From NCBI RefSeq assembly GCF_947503415.1, contig NZ_CANNDS010000004.1, positions 1 through 64,000 of the forward strand: a stretch of 64,000 nucleotides of DNA. Reading direction: 5' to 3'. The translations under genes and the position numbers were made by a program. Shown piece by piece: positions 1 to 8,877 of the stretch; positions within the stretch are counted from its first letter, which is position 1; each line of letters starts with the position of its first letter. Under the pieces are notes generated by a model. That model did no database searches. It was not told the DNA's origin and was given only the letters and a program-made list of their open reading frames with translations. The DNA comes from an uncultured Tateyamaria sp. (GTDB lineage Bacteria > Pseudomonadota > Alphaproteobacteria > Rhodobacterales > Rhodobacteraceae).

Positions 1-77
1 TCGGCTTCGGCTTCGGCTTCGGCTTCGGCTTCGGCTTCGGCTTCGGCTTCGGCTTCGGCTTCGGCTTCGGCTTCGGC
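1..77. repeat. Hexanucleotide array (TCGGCT)n, about 12.8 visible copies
   Basis: Perfect tandem TCGGCT units run from the window edge to 77. On the minus strand they are read in frame as GCC GAA, giving an Ala-Glu repeat inside the protein starting at 587. The array continues beyond the left edge, so its full length is unknown. Confidence 0.95.
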
Positions 78-587
78 GACCGCAGGCGCGTCCGAAGCTG
101 CTTCAACGACCTCTTCGGCCACTTCCTCGGATACCGCGTCGGCCACGGGCTCATCGGTGGACGTGTCCACGGCGGTGTCTTCCGCTGGCACGCTGTCGGC
201 AGCGGCACGCTCGGTATCACCTTGTGCTGCTGCATCTGCCGGCGTGTCGTCCGTCTTGGCACGCGCCACAGCCGGAGCGGCCGTTGCGGCTGCCAGTGCT
301 GCGGGCGATGCCGCGCCCGCGTCGGGCTGTTGCGCCTCGGCGCTCAACACGATCCGGCCTTCTTGTTCGCGCGCCTCCACACGGCGCGAAATCTCGCGCT
401 CGGCGATGCGGGCCAACATCTCGGCATCTGGTTGCGGGGGCTCTGCCCCGAAATACCTGTCATCGGAAGCAAGATCGCGAAAATACTCCGCAATCGCCTT
501 CATTGTCCCGAAGCTGTCATCAAATCCTTCCAACGTGCACGAGAAGGTGCCGTAGGAAACTGTCAGTATCTTATTATTATTCATCAT
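1..587 (-). CDS. Acidic Ala/Glu-rich conserved protein, 3' end outside window
   Basis: An open frame runs leftwards from ATG at 587 (second ATG at 584) off the left edge; at least 195 codons are visible. The N-terminus (about residues 1-75, starting [21 protein letters not shown]) looks globular and contains a segment of the type [20 protein letters not shown]. It is followed by a low-complexity region rich in Ala, Asp, Glu, Thr and Pro, and then by an Ala-Glu dipeptide repeat encoded by a perfect hexanucleotide array at the window edge. I recognise the N-terminus as a conserved roseobacter family but know no function for it; automatic labels such as chemotaxis protein would not be supported by anything visible here. 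It is divergent from thiN. Confidence 0.75.
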   Translation of the reverse strand, partial: MMNNNKILTVSYGTFSCTLEGFDDSFGTMKAIAEYFRDLASDDRYFGAEPPQPDAEMLARIAEREISRRVEAREQEGRIVLSAEAQQPDAGAASPAALAAATAAPAVARAKTDDTPADAAAQGDTERAAADSVPAEDTAVDTSTDEPVADAVSEEVAEEVVEAASDAPAVAEAEAEAEAEAEAEAEAEAEAEAEA

Positions 588-725
588 CGGATGCTCGTCC
601 TCTGCTGATATGCAAAGGTTGTCCTAAGGGGCAATACCGGACCAAAGCGGCCCGAATCTGTGCCATTAACGGTATCATTTCAAGGCGACATTGTGATCTG
701 TTTCCGAAAATTGCATTAATCCCCG

Positions 726-1445
726 ATGACTTCCCCGATTGTTCACAGCTCAAAACCCGTCGCACTTTACGGTGCCGGTGCGGCATCCCTGGCCGATGTG
801 GAGGAGGTGCAAAGCCTTTCTGGACAGTGTGTTGCGGCAGATGGCGGCGCCCGTCTCGCGACGGAGGCGGGGATTGAACTGGATGCCGTGATTGGCGATT
901 TTGATTCAATTTCAGCAGACATTTTGGCGCAGATCCCTGCAGAACGACACCACCGGGTTGCTGAACAAGACAGCACCGACTTCGACAAGGCCCTGCGCCA
1001 TATCGATGCACCCGTGGTTTTGGCCGCGGGATTTCTGGGCGGGCGGTTGGATCACCAACTTGCCTGCCTGCACGCGCTGGCGCGCCATGCACACCGGCCG
1101 TGTGTCTTGGTGGGAGCGGAGGAAATCGTCACGCTGTGTCCGCCGGAAGTACACCTCCGGACGCGCCGGGGAGATGTGGTGTCCCTGTTTCCGCTGGCCG
1201 CTGTCGAGGGCACATCAACCGGCCTGAGGTGGTGCATCGATGGGTTGGCATTTGATCCGGTCACCACGATCGGGACGTCAAACGAAGCGACGGGACCGGT
1301 CACGTTAACCATGTCAGGCCCGGACATGATCGTGATTGCACCGCGCCATTGCCTGACGGCGCTTACGCAGGCGCTGGTGCTTGCGTCACCCCACGGGCGA
1401 TGGCCCGCTCGCGCAGAACAACGTAGAGACCCGCCGCGACCGTGA
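726..1445 (+). CDS. thiN: Thiamine pyrophosphokinase
   Basis: Predicted to transfer pyrophosphate from ATP to thiamine, giving thiamine diphosphate in the cytoplasm. The 239-residue length fits the family. Motifs in order are ADGGAR (38-43), GDFDS (57-61), DSTDFDKAL (82-90) and GGRLDH (105-110), the nucleotide- and metal-binding signature of ThiN; the C-terminal half is the beta-rich thiamine-binding domain. It starts at the ATG at 726, divergent from the Ala/Glu-rich protein. Its last 83 bases overlap the 3' end of the convergent EamA gene, so the C-terminal Arg/Pro-rich tail may be non-conserved. The ThDP made would serve the ThDP enzyme at 31281 among others. Confidence 0.93.
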   Translation: MTSPIVHSSKPVALYGAGAASLADVEEVQSLSGQCVAADGGARLATEAGIELDAVIGDFDSISADILAQIPAERHHRVAEQDSTDFDKALRHIDAPVVLAAGFLGGRLDHQLACLHALARHAHRPCVLVGAEEIVTLCPPEVHLRTRRGDVVSLFPLAAVEGTSTGLRWCIDGLAFDPVTTIGTSNEATGPVTLTMSGPDMIVIAPRHCLTALTQALVLASPHGRWPARAEQRRDPPRP

Positions 1446-2280
1446 TGCAGATGCCCACGGCGGCCACGCCATTCGGCAAGTCCTTGAAGACAAGAAACCC
1501 GATGACGGTGGCAAAGGGAATTTCGAGGTATTGCATCGGCGCCAGCGTGGCCGAAGGTGCGTAGCGCAGCGACCACGTCATGAGCAGATGCGCAGATGTG
1601 CCCAGCAAGCCGATGGTTAACAGAAGGGTCCATTCCACCGCATTTGGCGTGATCAGTTCAAGGCCCGGAATGTCCTGACCCTGAAAGATCAGGACCAGCG
1701 GACCCATGATGAGGACGGCCATCACGCCACTGACTGCTTGCAACCCGATGGGGTCTGTCTGCTTGGCGATCTGCCGCGTGACCAGCATGAAGACCGAGAA
1801 GTTGACCGCAACGAACAAAGGCAACAGGGCAGGCCAACCCACTTCAATAAAGCTGGGTTGCACAACCATCAGCGTGCCCACGAAGCCCACGATGCAGGCC
1901 ATCAGGCGACGGCTGCCGACTTCTTCGCCCAGCACGTATTTGCCCAAGAGCAGCATGATGAACGGCATGACAAAGGCGATGGCGACTGCGTCCGCGAGTG
2001 GCAGGTATTGCAGGGCCGTGAACATTGCGCCGATGCCAAGGATGTGCAGCACGGTGCGTAACAGCGTTAACCATAAGACCCGTCCGTGCATCTTCCAGAG
2101 CCGCCGTCCCGCCCAGACAATCGGTATCAGGATCACGGCCTGGACCGCGAAACGGACAAGGACCAATTGGCTCAGCGGTACGGATTGACCAAGCACCTTG
2201 GCCACCGCGTCCCCTACAGGGGCCACGATGCAAAAGCCCAGCATCAACAGGATGCCGAGAAGAGGACGGTCTTGTGCCAT
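1363..2280 (-). CDS. EamA/DMT-family membrane transporter
   Basis: A 305-residue inner-membrane protein with about ten hydrophobic segments arranged as two EamA-type repeats, typical of drug/metabolite transporters. N-terminal features include GDAVAKVLGQSVPLSQLVLVR and a second half resembling the first (residues about 155-290). Substrate cannot be inferred. It is convergent with thiN, with 83 bases of coding overlap. It is one of three EamA-type genes in the window (others at 22740 and 47397), which are not close copies of one another. Confidence 0.85.
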   Translation of the reverse strand: MAQDRPLLGILLMLGFCIVAPVGDAVAKVLGQSVPLSQLVLVRFAVQAVILIPIVWAGRRLWKMHGRVLWLTLLRTVLHILGIGAMFTALQYLPLADAVAIAFVMPFIMLLLGKYVLGEEVGSRRLMACIVGFVGTLMVVQPSFIEVGWPALLPLFVAVNFSVFMLVTRQIAKQTDPIGLQAVSGVMAVLIMGPLVLIFQGQDIPGLELITPNAVEWTLLLTIGLLGTSAHLLMTWSLRYAPSATLAPMQYLEIPFATVIGFLVFKDLPNGVAAVGICITVAAGLYVVLRERAIARGVTQAPAPA

Positions 2281-2468
2281 CCCGCCAAGCTACTTTTCCG
2301 TGACCGGAGATCAACCACTGCTTTCGTGCGCGCGTGACGCTACTTCGCGTCATGGTTGTGATTGTGGTTAACGATTGTGCAGCGGGTGCACTCTTTGCTG
2401 CGCAAATTCACCCACCCACCGCACCCAAAGAGGTGCCGCCACTGTTCAGATGTGGCGCAGGTGACATC

Positions 2469-3842
2469 TCAGCAGTTGGGCACGTTCACCGCCAACCCAC
2501 CCAGCGACGTCTCCTTGTATTTCTCGCTCATGTCGACGCCCGTCTGCCGCATCGTCTCGATACAGGCATCAAGCGGGACAAGGTGCGTGCCGTCGCCGCG
2601 CAGGGCAAGGCTGGCGGCGCTGACCGCTTTGATCGCACCCAAGCCATTGCGCTCGATGCATGGCACCTGCACGAGGCCGCGCACCGGATCGCAGGTCATG
2701 CCCAGATGGTGTTCGAGCGCAATCTCGGCGGCGTTCTCTATCTGGCCGGGCGTTCCCCCCATCACCGCGCACAGACCTGCCGCGGCCATGGCGGAAGCAC
2801 TGCCCACTTCGGCCTGGCACCCGGCTTCGGCCCCCGAGATGGAGGCATTGTACTTGACCAGCCCACCAATGGCCGCTGCGGTCAGAAGGAAGTCTTCGAC
2901 ATGGGCCTCGGACGCGCCGGGAACATGGTCGAGGTAATAGCGCAGCGTTGCCGGCAACACGCCGGCGGCACCGTTGGTGGGGGCGGTCACCACCTGACCG
3001 CCTGCCGCGTTTTCTTCGTTCACGGCCATCGCGTACACGCTCATCCAATCGTTGATCGTGTGCGGTGCCGTCAGGTTCATGCCGCGTTCTTCCATCAGCT
3101 TGTCATAGATACCCTTGGCGCGGCGCTTGACCTGTAGGCCACCGGGCAAGGTGCCATCGGTGGTCAGGCCCCGGTCAATGCAGTCGGTCATCACCTGCCA
3201 CAGCCGTCTTGTGCCCGACTTCAGATGAGGATCGCCGTTGCGCGACACTTCGTTGGCGCGTTTCATATCCGCAATGGTCTTGCCCGAGGCGTCCGCCATC
3301 TCAAGCATCTCGGCGGCTGATTTGAACGGGTAGGGCACGGGGGCGCCTTCATCCGTGGCCTTGCCTGCGGCCAGCTCTTCCTCGGTCATCACGAAACCGC
3401 CGCCAATGGAATAGAATACCTGCCGCAGGGTGACGTCGCCCTGGGCGTCCGTGGCCATCAGGACCATGCCGTTTGCATGCCCGGCCAGCTGGGTGTCGTA
3501 GTCAAAGACCAGATCAACCTTCGGATCGAAGTGCAGCGGTGGCAGGTCCTCGGGATGCAGCTTTTGGGTGGCCGCAAGGTCTGCCAGTACCGCTTCGGCC
3601 TTGTCATGGTCATAAGTGTCCGGGACAAACCCGGCAAGGCCAAGGATCGTCGCGCGGTCAGTGGCGTGCCCAACGCCGGTAAAGGCGAGCGAGCCATGCA
3701 GTGACACCCGCACACCGGCAAAGTGAAAGGGCGAGGCCCGCATCATGTCGAGGAACCGCGCCGCAGCCACCATCGGGCCCATGGTGTGTGAAGATGACGG
3801 GCCAATGCCCACTTTGAACATCTCGAAAACAGACAGGAACAT
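2469..3842 (-). CDS. sdaA: L-serine ammonia-lyase, iron-sulfur type
   Basis: Deaminates L-serine to pyruvate and ammonia. The 457-residue protein is the single-chain form with the beta domain first (SVFEMFKVGIGPSSSHTMGP at residues 4-23) and the alpha catalytic domain second. Cys342, Cys384 and Cys395 give the C-x41-C-x10-C spacing that binds the [4Fe-4S] cluster, and the chain ends in Cys457, as in SdaA where the terminal Cys reaches the cluster. The start ATG at 3842 directly follows the TAG stop of the GST-like gene with zero spacing, so the two are probably translationally coupled. Confidence 0.95.
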   Translation of the reverse strand: MFLSVFEMFKVGIGPSSSHTMGPMVAAARFLDMMRASPFHFAGVRVSLHGSLAFTGVGHATDRATILGLAGFVPDTYDHDKAEAVLADLAATQKLHPEDLPPLHFDPKVDLVFDYDTQLAGHANGMVLMATDAQGDVTLRQVFYSIGGGFVMTEEELAAGKATDEGAPVPYPFKSAAEMLEMADASGKTIADMKRANEVSRNGDPHLKSGTRRLWQVMTDCIDRGLTTDGTLPGGLQVKRRAKGIYDKLMEERGMNLTAPHTINDWMSVYAMAVNEENAAGGQVVTAPTNGAAGVLPATLRYYLDHVPGASEAHVEDFLLTAAAIGGLVKYNASISGAEAGCQAEVGSASAMAAAGLCAVMGGTPGQIENAAEIALEHHLGMTCDPVRGLVQVPCIERNGLGAIKAVSAASLALRGDGTHLVPLDACIETMRQTGVDMSEKYKETSLGGLAVNVPNC

Positions 3843-4532
3843 CTAGAGGGCAGATCCTTCGGGTGGATTGGCGCGTTGTGGCGCGGAATACGGGGTGGGG
3901 CCAAGCCCTTCGGCGCTTTGTGCACGTACAGTGGCAGGCAGGGCGTCCATCCGGATGCAGATTTGGGCAAGCTGCGGCCACTTGGCAAGTCGAAACCAGG
4001 CGCGGTCGTCGGGGCCGTAAATCGCGGACCAGCGCAGCAGGCAAGCCAGATACATGTCGATAACGGTGGGTGTGTCTGTGCCAAAGACGGTGCCCGCTGC
4101 AGCCTCGAGCGTGTCGAGATCTTGCAGAATGGCGCGCTGCGTGCCGTCGATCACCCGCTGTTGGTCACGTGTGTCCCCACCCACGAGTTTCTGCGGGTAG
4201 AACAGCATTTGCATGTGCGGGTGCAAAGTATTGGCGCAAAAGAACAGCCATTTCAGGAAGTCGCCGCGCCCCGGCTGATCATGCGCAGGGCCAAGGGCGC
4301 GATGCGTGTCCACCAGCCACAGCAGGATCGCACCCGTTTCAAAGATGGCACCGTCATTGGTTTCAAGTGTGGGGATCAGCCCGTTGGGATTGAGCTGCCG
4401 GTATGCGGCCCCGCGCTGTTCCTGCCGCGCCCGGTCGACCAGAACGGTCTCATAGGGCGCGCCGATGCTGTCCAGTGCAAGCCGCACGATCAGGGACGCG
4501 TTGTCGGGGGCATAATGCAAGATGTAACTCAT
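3843..4532 (-). CDS. Glutathione S-transferase family protein
   Basis: A 229-residue protein with an N-terminal thioredoxin-like GST domain. Residues 1-80 include the SNAIL/TRAC-like pocket region LNPNGLIPTLE and FETGAILLWL, followed by an all-helical C-terminal domain. I chose ATG 4532 (MSYILHYAPDNASL) because it gives a standard GST N-terminus; an open frame extends to 4808 but adds sequence unlike any GST. The gene abuts sdaA, its TAG being immediately followed by the sdaA ATG. The substrate is unknown; the link to serine catabolism is only positional. Confidence 0.85.
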   Translation of the reverse strand: MSYILHYAPDNASLIVRLALDSIGAPYETVLVDRARQEQRGAAYRQLNPNGLIPTLETNDGAIFETGAILLWLVDTHRALGPAHDQPGRGDFLKWLFFCANTLHPHMQMLFYPQKLVGGDTRDQQRVIDGTQRAILQDLDTLEAAAGTVFGTDTPTVIDMYLACLLRWSAIYGPDDRAWFRLAKWPQLAQICIRMDALPATVRAQSAEGLGPTPYSAPQRANPPEGSAL

Positions 4533-4656
4533 GACCGATATGTAGACCGACGCCCGAACGATCCGATGTCTCAAAACGACCAAAAGGTCAGAGAATGGAC
4601 CACGCTTAACCTGCCATTTACCATCTTGCGGTTGGCTGAGGGCAGGAGGACACCTC

Positions 4657-5244
4657 ATGCGCTGGATCTTGTTGATGATGTCTTTGGTGGCGTGTTTGAT
4701 GCCGTGGCGGGCCGCTCTTGCGCAGGACGGGCCGGGGCAGGCGCTGGTTGATGCGCTGATCGCGCGCACGCCCGGGGCCACATTGAACAGGATGCGCGCA
4801 CGGCCCAACGCGTTTGTCGAGGAAGCCGCCGGACTGATCCTTGGCTATGGTGGCCCGCAGGGGCTGTCCAAGGCGAATATCGAAACCGCCATTGCTGCCG
4901 AACACGCGCGGCTGCGTGCAAGAGAGATGCGGCGCTTGCTTGAGGCGGACCTGAACGACGATCTTGCCGTCACGCGCGCCGAACTGGATGTCTTGCTGGG
5001 CGCTGCATCCGCGACAATGCGCGGGCGGCTTCTGGTCTGGCACCGCGCGGCAGATACGGACCGGGACGGCACCGCCAGCTGGGCCGAGCTGCGCCGCCAT
5101 GCCAGCGCCACCGCGCGCACCGGCCTCAGTGCAGAGGCGGCTGCCGCGATGCGGGCCATGATGACCTTTGACATGGACGGGGATGGTCGTGTCGTGCTGG
5201 ACGAAGTCCTCGATGCGATGACCCTTTTGGGTGCCCCTGCCTGA
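4657..5244 (+). CDS. Exported EF-hand calcium-binding protein
   Basis: A 195-residue protein with a signal peptide (residues 1-23, RWILLMMSLVACLMPWRAALA then QDG). Two good EF-hand loops are visible: DTDRDGTASWAE and, near the C-terminus, DMDGDGRVVLDE. A weaker third loop is around DLNDDLAVTRAE. Each good loop has Asp at positions 1, 3 and 5, Gly at 6 and Glu at 12. It probably binds calcium in the periplasm; the partner is unknown. It is divergent from the GST gene and followed 105 bases later by rpiA. A near-match to a CtrA half-site pair lies at 4606-4620 but has one mismatch. Confidence 0.85.
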   Translation: MRWILLMMSLVACLMPWRAALAQDGPGQALVDALIARTPGATLNRMRARPNAFVEEAAGLILGYGGPQGLSKANIETAIAAEHARLRAREMRRLLEADLNDDLAVTRAELDVLLGAASATMRGRLLVWHRAADTDRDGTASWAELRRHASATARTGLSAEAAAAMRAMMTFDMDGDGRVVLDEVLDAMTLLGAPA

Positions 5245-5349
5245 TCCGCGTCAAGACCGTCTGGAATATGCAGCAAATTGCGTCCTTGGGGGGTCGCAAG
5301 ACGCGTCACGGCTGCGTATAAGCCCAGCACCACGAGGGGAGTCGCATAC

Positions 5350-6138
5350 ATGTCCGGAGAATTGTCGCCCATCGACAAGGCCAAGTTCGTCGCAGCCAAG
5401 CGCGCGGCCGACTATGTCGAAGATGGAATGCGGGTGGGGCTTGGCACCGGATCAACGGCGGCCTGGCTTGTGCGCTGCCTGGGCGAACAGGTCCGCGAAG
5501 GGGGCTTGCGGTTCAAGGGCGTACCGACATCGACCCGCACCGCTGATCTGGCCCGCGAAGTGGGGATCGAGGTGATCAGCCTCGATGAGGCCAAGTGGCT
5601 CGACGTGACCATCGACGGTGCGGACGAGTTCGACGGCGACCTCAACCTGATCAAGGGCGGCGGCGGCGCGCTGCTGCAGGAAAAGATCGTGGCGACCGCG
5701 TCCGATCAAATGGTGGTGATCGCCGACATCGGCAAAGAGGTCGAACATCTGGGCGCCTTCCCATTGCCCATCGAAGTGATACCCTTCGGCTGGCAGACAA
5801 CGCAGGCGCTGGTCGAGGAAACCCTGATTTCCATGGACGTTCTGGGCCGTCAGTCCACCCTGCGGATGAACGGGGAACGGCCCTTCATCACGGACGAAGG
5901 CAACCACATCCTCGATCTGCATTTGCAACGCATCGGCAACCCACGCCAACTGAGCCTGGTGATCAACCAGATGCCGGGCGTGGTTGAAAATGGTCTCTTT
6001 ATCGATATTTGTGATGCGGTCGTGATTGGCTACGGCGATGGCCGGGTCGAAGTGCGCGACATCAACGAAGGAACGGTGGAACAGGACCGGCTCGACTTTC
6101 TCGAAAGCGACAACCTGTTCACCGATCTTGCAGACTAA
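5350..6138 (+). CDS. rpiA: Ribose-5-phosphate isomerase A
   Basis: Interconverts ribose 5-phosphate and ribulose 5-phosphate in the pentose phosphate pathway. The 262 residues fit the family. Visible motifs are GLGTGSTAAWLV (phosphate loop, residues about 29-40), DVTIDGADEFD (catalytic Asp), and KGGGGALLQEKIVA (catalytic Glu/Lys region). I chose ATG 5350, preceded by GAGGGGA at suitable distance, over an upstream in-frame ATG at 5278 that adds non-conserved residues. The gor start lies only 11 bases after the stop, so the two are probably co-transcribed; both serve redox and pentose metabolism. Confidence 0.95.
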   Translation: MSGELSPIDKAKFVAAKRAADYVEDGMRVGLGTGSTAAWLVRCLGEQVREGGLRFKGVPTSTRTADLAREVGIEVISLDEAKWLDVTIDGADEFDGDLNLIKGGGGALLQEKIVATASDQMVVIADIGKEVEHLGAFPLPIEVIPFGWQTTQALVEETLISMDVLGRQSTLRMNGERPFITDEGNHILDLHLQRIGNPRQLSLVINQMPGVVENGLFIDICDAVVIGYGDGRVEVRDINEGTVEQDRLDFLESDNLFTDLAD

Positions 6139-6149
6139 GGACAAGCGCC

Positions 6150-7628
6150 ATGGCGGATTATGACTATGACCTCTTCGTGATCGGAGGCGGCTCAGGTGGT
6201 GTGCGCGCCGCACGGGTCGCGGCAGGCGAGGCGGGCGCCAAAGTGGCCCTGGCCGAAGAAGATCGCTATGGCGGCACCTGCGTGATCCGGGGCTGCGTGC
6301 CCAAGAAACTCATGGTCTTTGCCAGCGAATTCAGCGACGTGGCCGAGGTGGGCAACGCCTATGGCTGGAACATGACATCCGGCACCTTCGACTGGCAGAA
6401 CTTCCGAAGCCACCTGAACAACGAACTGGACCGGCTCGAAGGCGTGTATCGGAGCCTTCTGAAGAACTCCGGCGTCGACACCTTTGATGCCCGCGCCAAG
6501 CTCAAGGACAAGCACACGGTCGAACTGTCGGACGGCCAGACCAAAACCGCCAAGACCATCCTCGTCGCCACCGGCGGACGGCCCGTGCGCCCCGACATGC
6601 CAAACGCGCATCTGGGCATCGTCAGCGACGACATCTTTCACCTTGAAACCTTGCCGAAGTCGATCCTGATCATCGGGGGCGGCTATATCGCCTGCGAATT
6701 TGCCTGCATCCTGCACGGGCTGGGGGTCGAGGTGACGCAATACTATCGCGGCGCGCAGATCCTGCGTGGCTTTGATGACGAGGCGCGCGGCCTGATTGCC
6801 GAAGCGATGCGGGACCGGGGGATCGACCTGCACACCGGCACCAATATCGTGCAGATGGGGCTGGCCTCTGACGACCATACGGAGTCAGGTCCAACCGGAT
6901 CGGATGCCGCGATGGGCGCAAGCGTCCAGCAGGAAAACGTCATGGCCAATGATGGCACCGCGGATGAGGCCAGCGCCGGGCGGGGCGGCCCGATCTGGGT
7001 CAAGGCGACCAACGGGCGCGAGCGTGTCTTCGACATGGTGCTCTTTGCCACGGGCCGGGATCCGAACACGGATGACATGGGCCTCGAAGACCTCGGGATC
7101 GAGATTGGCCGCCGGGGCGAGATCGTGGTGGATGAATACTCGAAAACGGCTGCCGACAGCGTCTATGCCATTGGCGACGTGACCAATCGGGTCAACCTGA
7201 CGCCTGTCGCCATCCGCGAGGGCATGGCCTTTGTGGAGACGGCATTCAAGGACAACCCGACCGCCGTGGATCACGACCTGATCCCCTCGGCCATCTTCAC
7301 CCAACCCGAAATGGGCACCGTTGGCCTCAGCGAGGAAGACGCGCGCGACCGCGAAGAGATCGAGGTGTTCTGCACGTCATTCCGCCCGATGAAGACAGCC
7401 TTCGCCGGCAAACCCGACCGGGTGCTGATGAAGCTGGTTGTGTCCAAGGAGACGCGCAAGGTACTGGGTTGTCACATCGTCGCACCGGATGCGGGCGAGA
7501 TGATCCAGCTTGCGGGCGTTGCGATCAAAATGGGGGCCACCAAGGAAGATTTCGACAGAACGGTGGCCGTACACCCCACCATGTCAGAAGAGATCGTGAC
7601 CATGCGAACCCCAATGCGGACTGCTTGA
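6150..7628 (+). CDS. gor: Glutathione-disulfide reductase with an acidic insertion
   Basis: Predicted FAD/NADPH enzyme reducing oxidised glutathione. The FAD motif GGGSGG is at 12-17, the redox-active disulfide is GGTCVIRGCVP (Cys44 and Cys49), the second dinucleotide motif IIGGGYIACEFA is near 175-186, and the active-site end HPTMSEEIVT is near 475-484. At 492 residues it is about 40 longer than typical; the excess is a Gly/Ala/Asp/Ser-rich stretch at about residues 240-281, between the NADPH domain core and the FATGRDPN motif. That insert has few large hydrophobics and is probably a surface loop. It sits 11 bases behind rpiA. Confidence 0.92.
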   Translation: MADYDYDLFVIGGGSGGVRAARVAAGEAGAKVALAEEDRYGGTCVIRGCVPKKLMVFASEFSDVAEVGNAYGWNMTSGTFDWQNFRSHLNNELDRLEGVYRSLLKNSGVDTFDARAKLKDKHTVELSDGQTKTAKTILVATGGRPVRPDMPNAHLGIVSDDIFHLETLPKSILIIGGGYIACEFACILHGLGVEVTQYYRGAQILRGFDDEARGLIAEAMRDRGIDLHTGTNIVQMGLASDDHTESGPTGSDAAMGASVQQENVMANDGTADEASAGRGGPIWVKATNGRERVFDMVLFATGRDPNTDDMGLEDLGIEIGRRGEIVVDEYSKTAADSVYAIGDVTNRVNLTPVAIREGMAFVETAFKDNPTAVDHDLIPSAIFTQPEMGTVGLSEEDARDREEIEVFCTSFRPMKTAFAGKPDRVLMKLVVSKETRKVLGCHIVAPDAGEMIQLAGVAIKMGATKEDFDRTVAVHPTMSEEIVTMRTPMRTA

Positions 7629-7701
7629 ATTTCTAGGTAAAAAACACAGGTTATGCACAAGGTGCGGCACAGGCTGCACGGCAAGAGGAGAACAATACCA
7701 C

Positions 7702-8877
7702 ATGGCTGGCAATACAGGCGGCCCCTGGGGGGGTGGCGGAAACTCGGGCGGCGGTGGCGACGATGATGGTCGCAGCAATGGCTCGCGCGGCGGCGGTGGT
7801 CGCGGCAATGGCGGACGCGGCCCCGGTGATGAGGGTCCGCAGATCCCCGAAATCGACGAATTGGTCAAAAAGGGCCAGGAACAACTGCGCGTCCTGATGG
7901 GCGGTCGCGGCGGTGGCGGCACCGGTGGCGGGCGCGGATCAGGTGGCGGCGGTGGCCCGTTCCTGACACGTGGCACGCTGGGACTTGCCGCGGTGGCTGC
8001 GATTGTCCTTTGGGGGATGGCCAGCTTTTACACGGTCCGGCCCGAAGAACAGTCGGTTGAGCTGTTCCTGGGCGAGTTTTCGTCCGTGGGCAATCCGGGG
8101 CTGAACTTTGCCCCGTGGCCCGTCGTGACAGCCGAAGTGATCCCGGTCACCCGCGAACAGACCGAAGAGATCGGTGTGGGCGGTCGTGGCGGTGACGCAG
8201 GCCTGATGCTGACAGGCGACGAAAACATCGTGGACATCGACTTTCAGGTGGTCTGGAACATCACGGAACCGGACAAGTTCCTGTTCAACCTGCGCGACCC
8301 ACGCCCAACCATCCGGGCGGTGTCCGAGTCGGCCATGCGTGAGATCATCGCGCAATCCGATCTGGCGCCGATCCTGAACAGGGACCGTGGTGCCATTGCC
8401 GAACGGCTGCAGGACCTGATCCAAAGCACGCTCGACAGCTACAACAGCGGTGTGAACATCATCCGCGTCAACTTCGACAAAGCCGACCCGCCGGCGTCCG
8501 TGATCGACGCATTCCGCGACGTTCAGGCGGCCGAACAGGAACGCGACCGTCTGCAAAACGTGGCGGATGCGTATGCCAACCGGGTGCTCGCCGAAGCACG
8601 TGGTCAGGCGGCCCAGCTTCTGGAAGAAGCCGAAGGGTATCGCGCCCAGCAGGTCAACCAGGCACAGGGTGAAGCCAGCCGCTTCTCCGCTGTTCTGGAG
8701 GAATATGCCAAGGCGCCGGATGTGACCCGCAAACGTCTGTATCTGGAAACCATGGAAGAGGTGCTTGGCCGCGTGGACAAGATCATTCTGGATGAAAACC
8801 AAGGGGCCGGAGGGCAGGGCGTTGTGCCCTATCTGCCGCTCAACGAGTTGCGCCGTAACACAGCGGAGTCGAACTGA
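7702..8877 (+). CDS. hflK: FtsH protease modulator HflK
   Basis: Membrane SPFH/prohibitin protein that, with HflC, forms the large HflKC cage around the FtsH protease. The 391-residue protein begins with a roughly 90-residue Gly-rich disordered region (long runs of Gly with Arg/Ser/Asn), then a single membrane segment at about 93-112, then the SPFH domain and a charged coiled-coil with Ala/Glu/Gln repeats. An AGGAG box precedes ATG 7702. Its TGA shares one base with the ATG of hflC, so the pair is coupled. The operon continues to the DUF2065 gene and then degP. Confidence 0.95.
   Translation: MAGNTGGPWGGGGNSGGGGDDDGRSNGSRGGGGRGNGGRGPGDEGPQIPEIDELVKKGQEQLRVLMGGRGGGGTGGGRGSGGGGGPFLTRGTLGLAAVAAIVLWGMASFYTVRPEEQSVELFLGEFSSVGNPGLNFAPWPVVTAEVIPVTREQTEEIGVGGRGGDAGLMLTGDENIVDIDFQVVWNITEPDKFLFNLRDPRPTIRAVSESAMREIIAQSDLAPILNRDRGAIAERLQDLIQSTLDSYNSGVNIIRVNFDKADPPASVIDAFRDVQAAEQERDRLQNVADAYANRVLAEARGQAAQLLEEAEGYRAQQVNQAQGEASRFSAVLEEYAKAPDVTRKRLYLETMEEVLGRVDKIILDENQGAGGQGVVPYLPLNELRRNTAESN

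Noticed and set aside
1-77. CRISPR-like or satellite array at the left edge
   Set aside because: Units are only six bases with no spacers and are read in frame as Ala-Glu inside a protein.
4606-4620. TTAA-N7-TTTA before the EF-hand gene as a CtrA box
   Set aside because: One mismatch in the second half-site; not distinguishable from chance.
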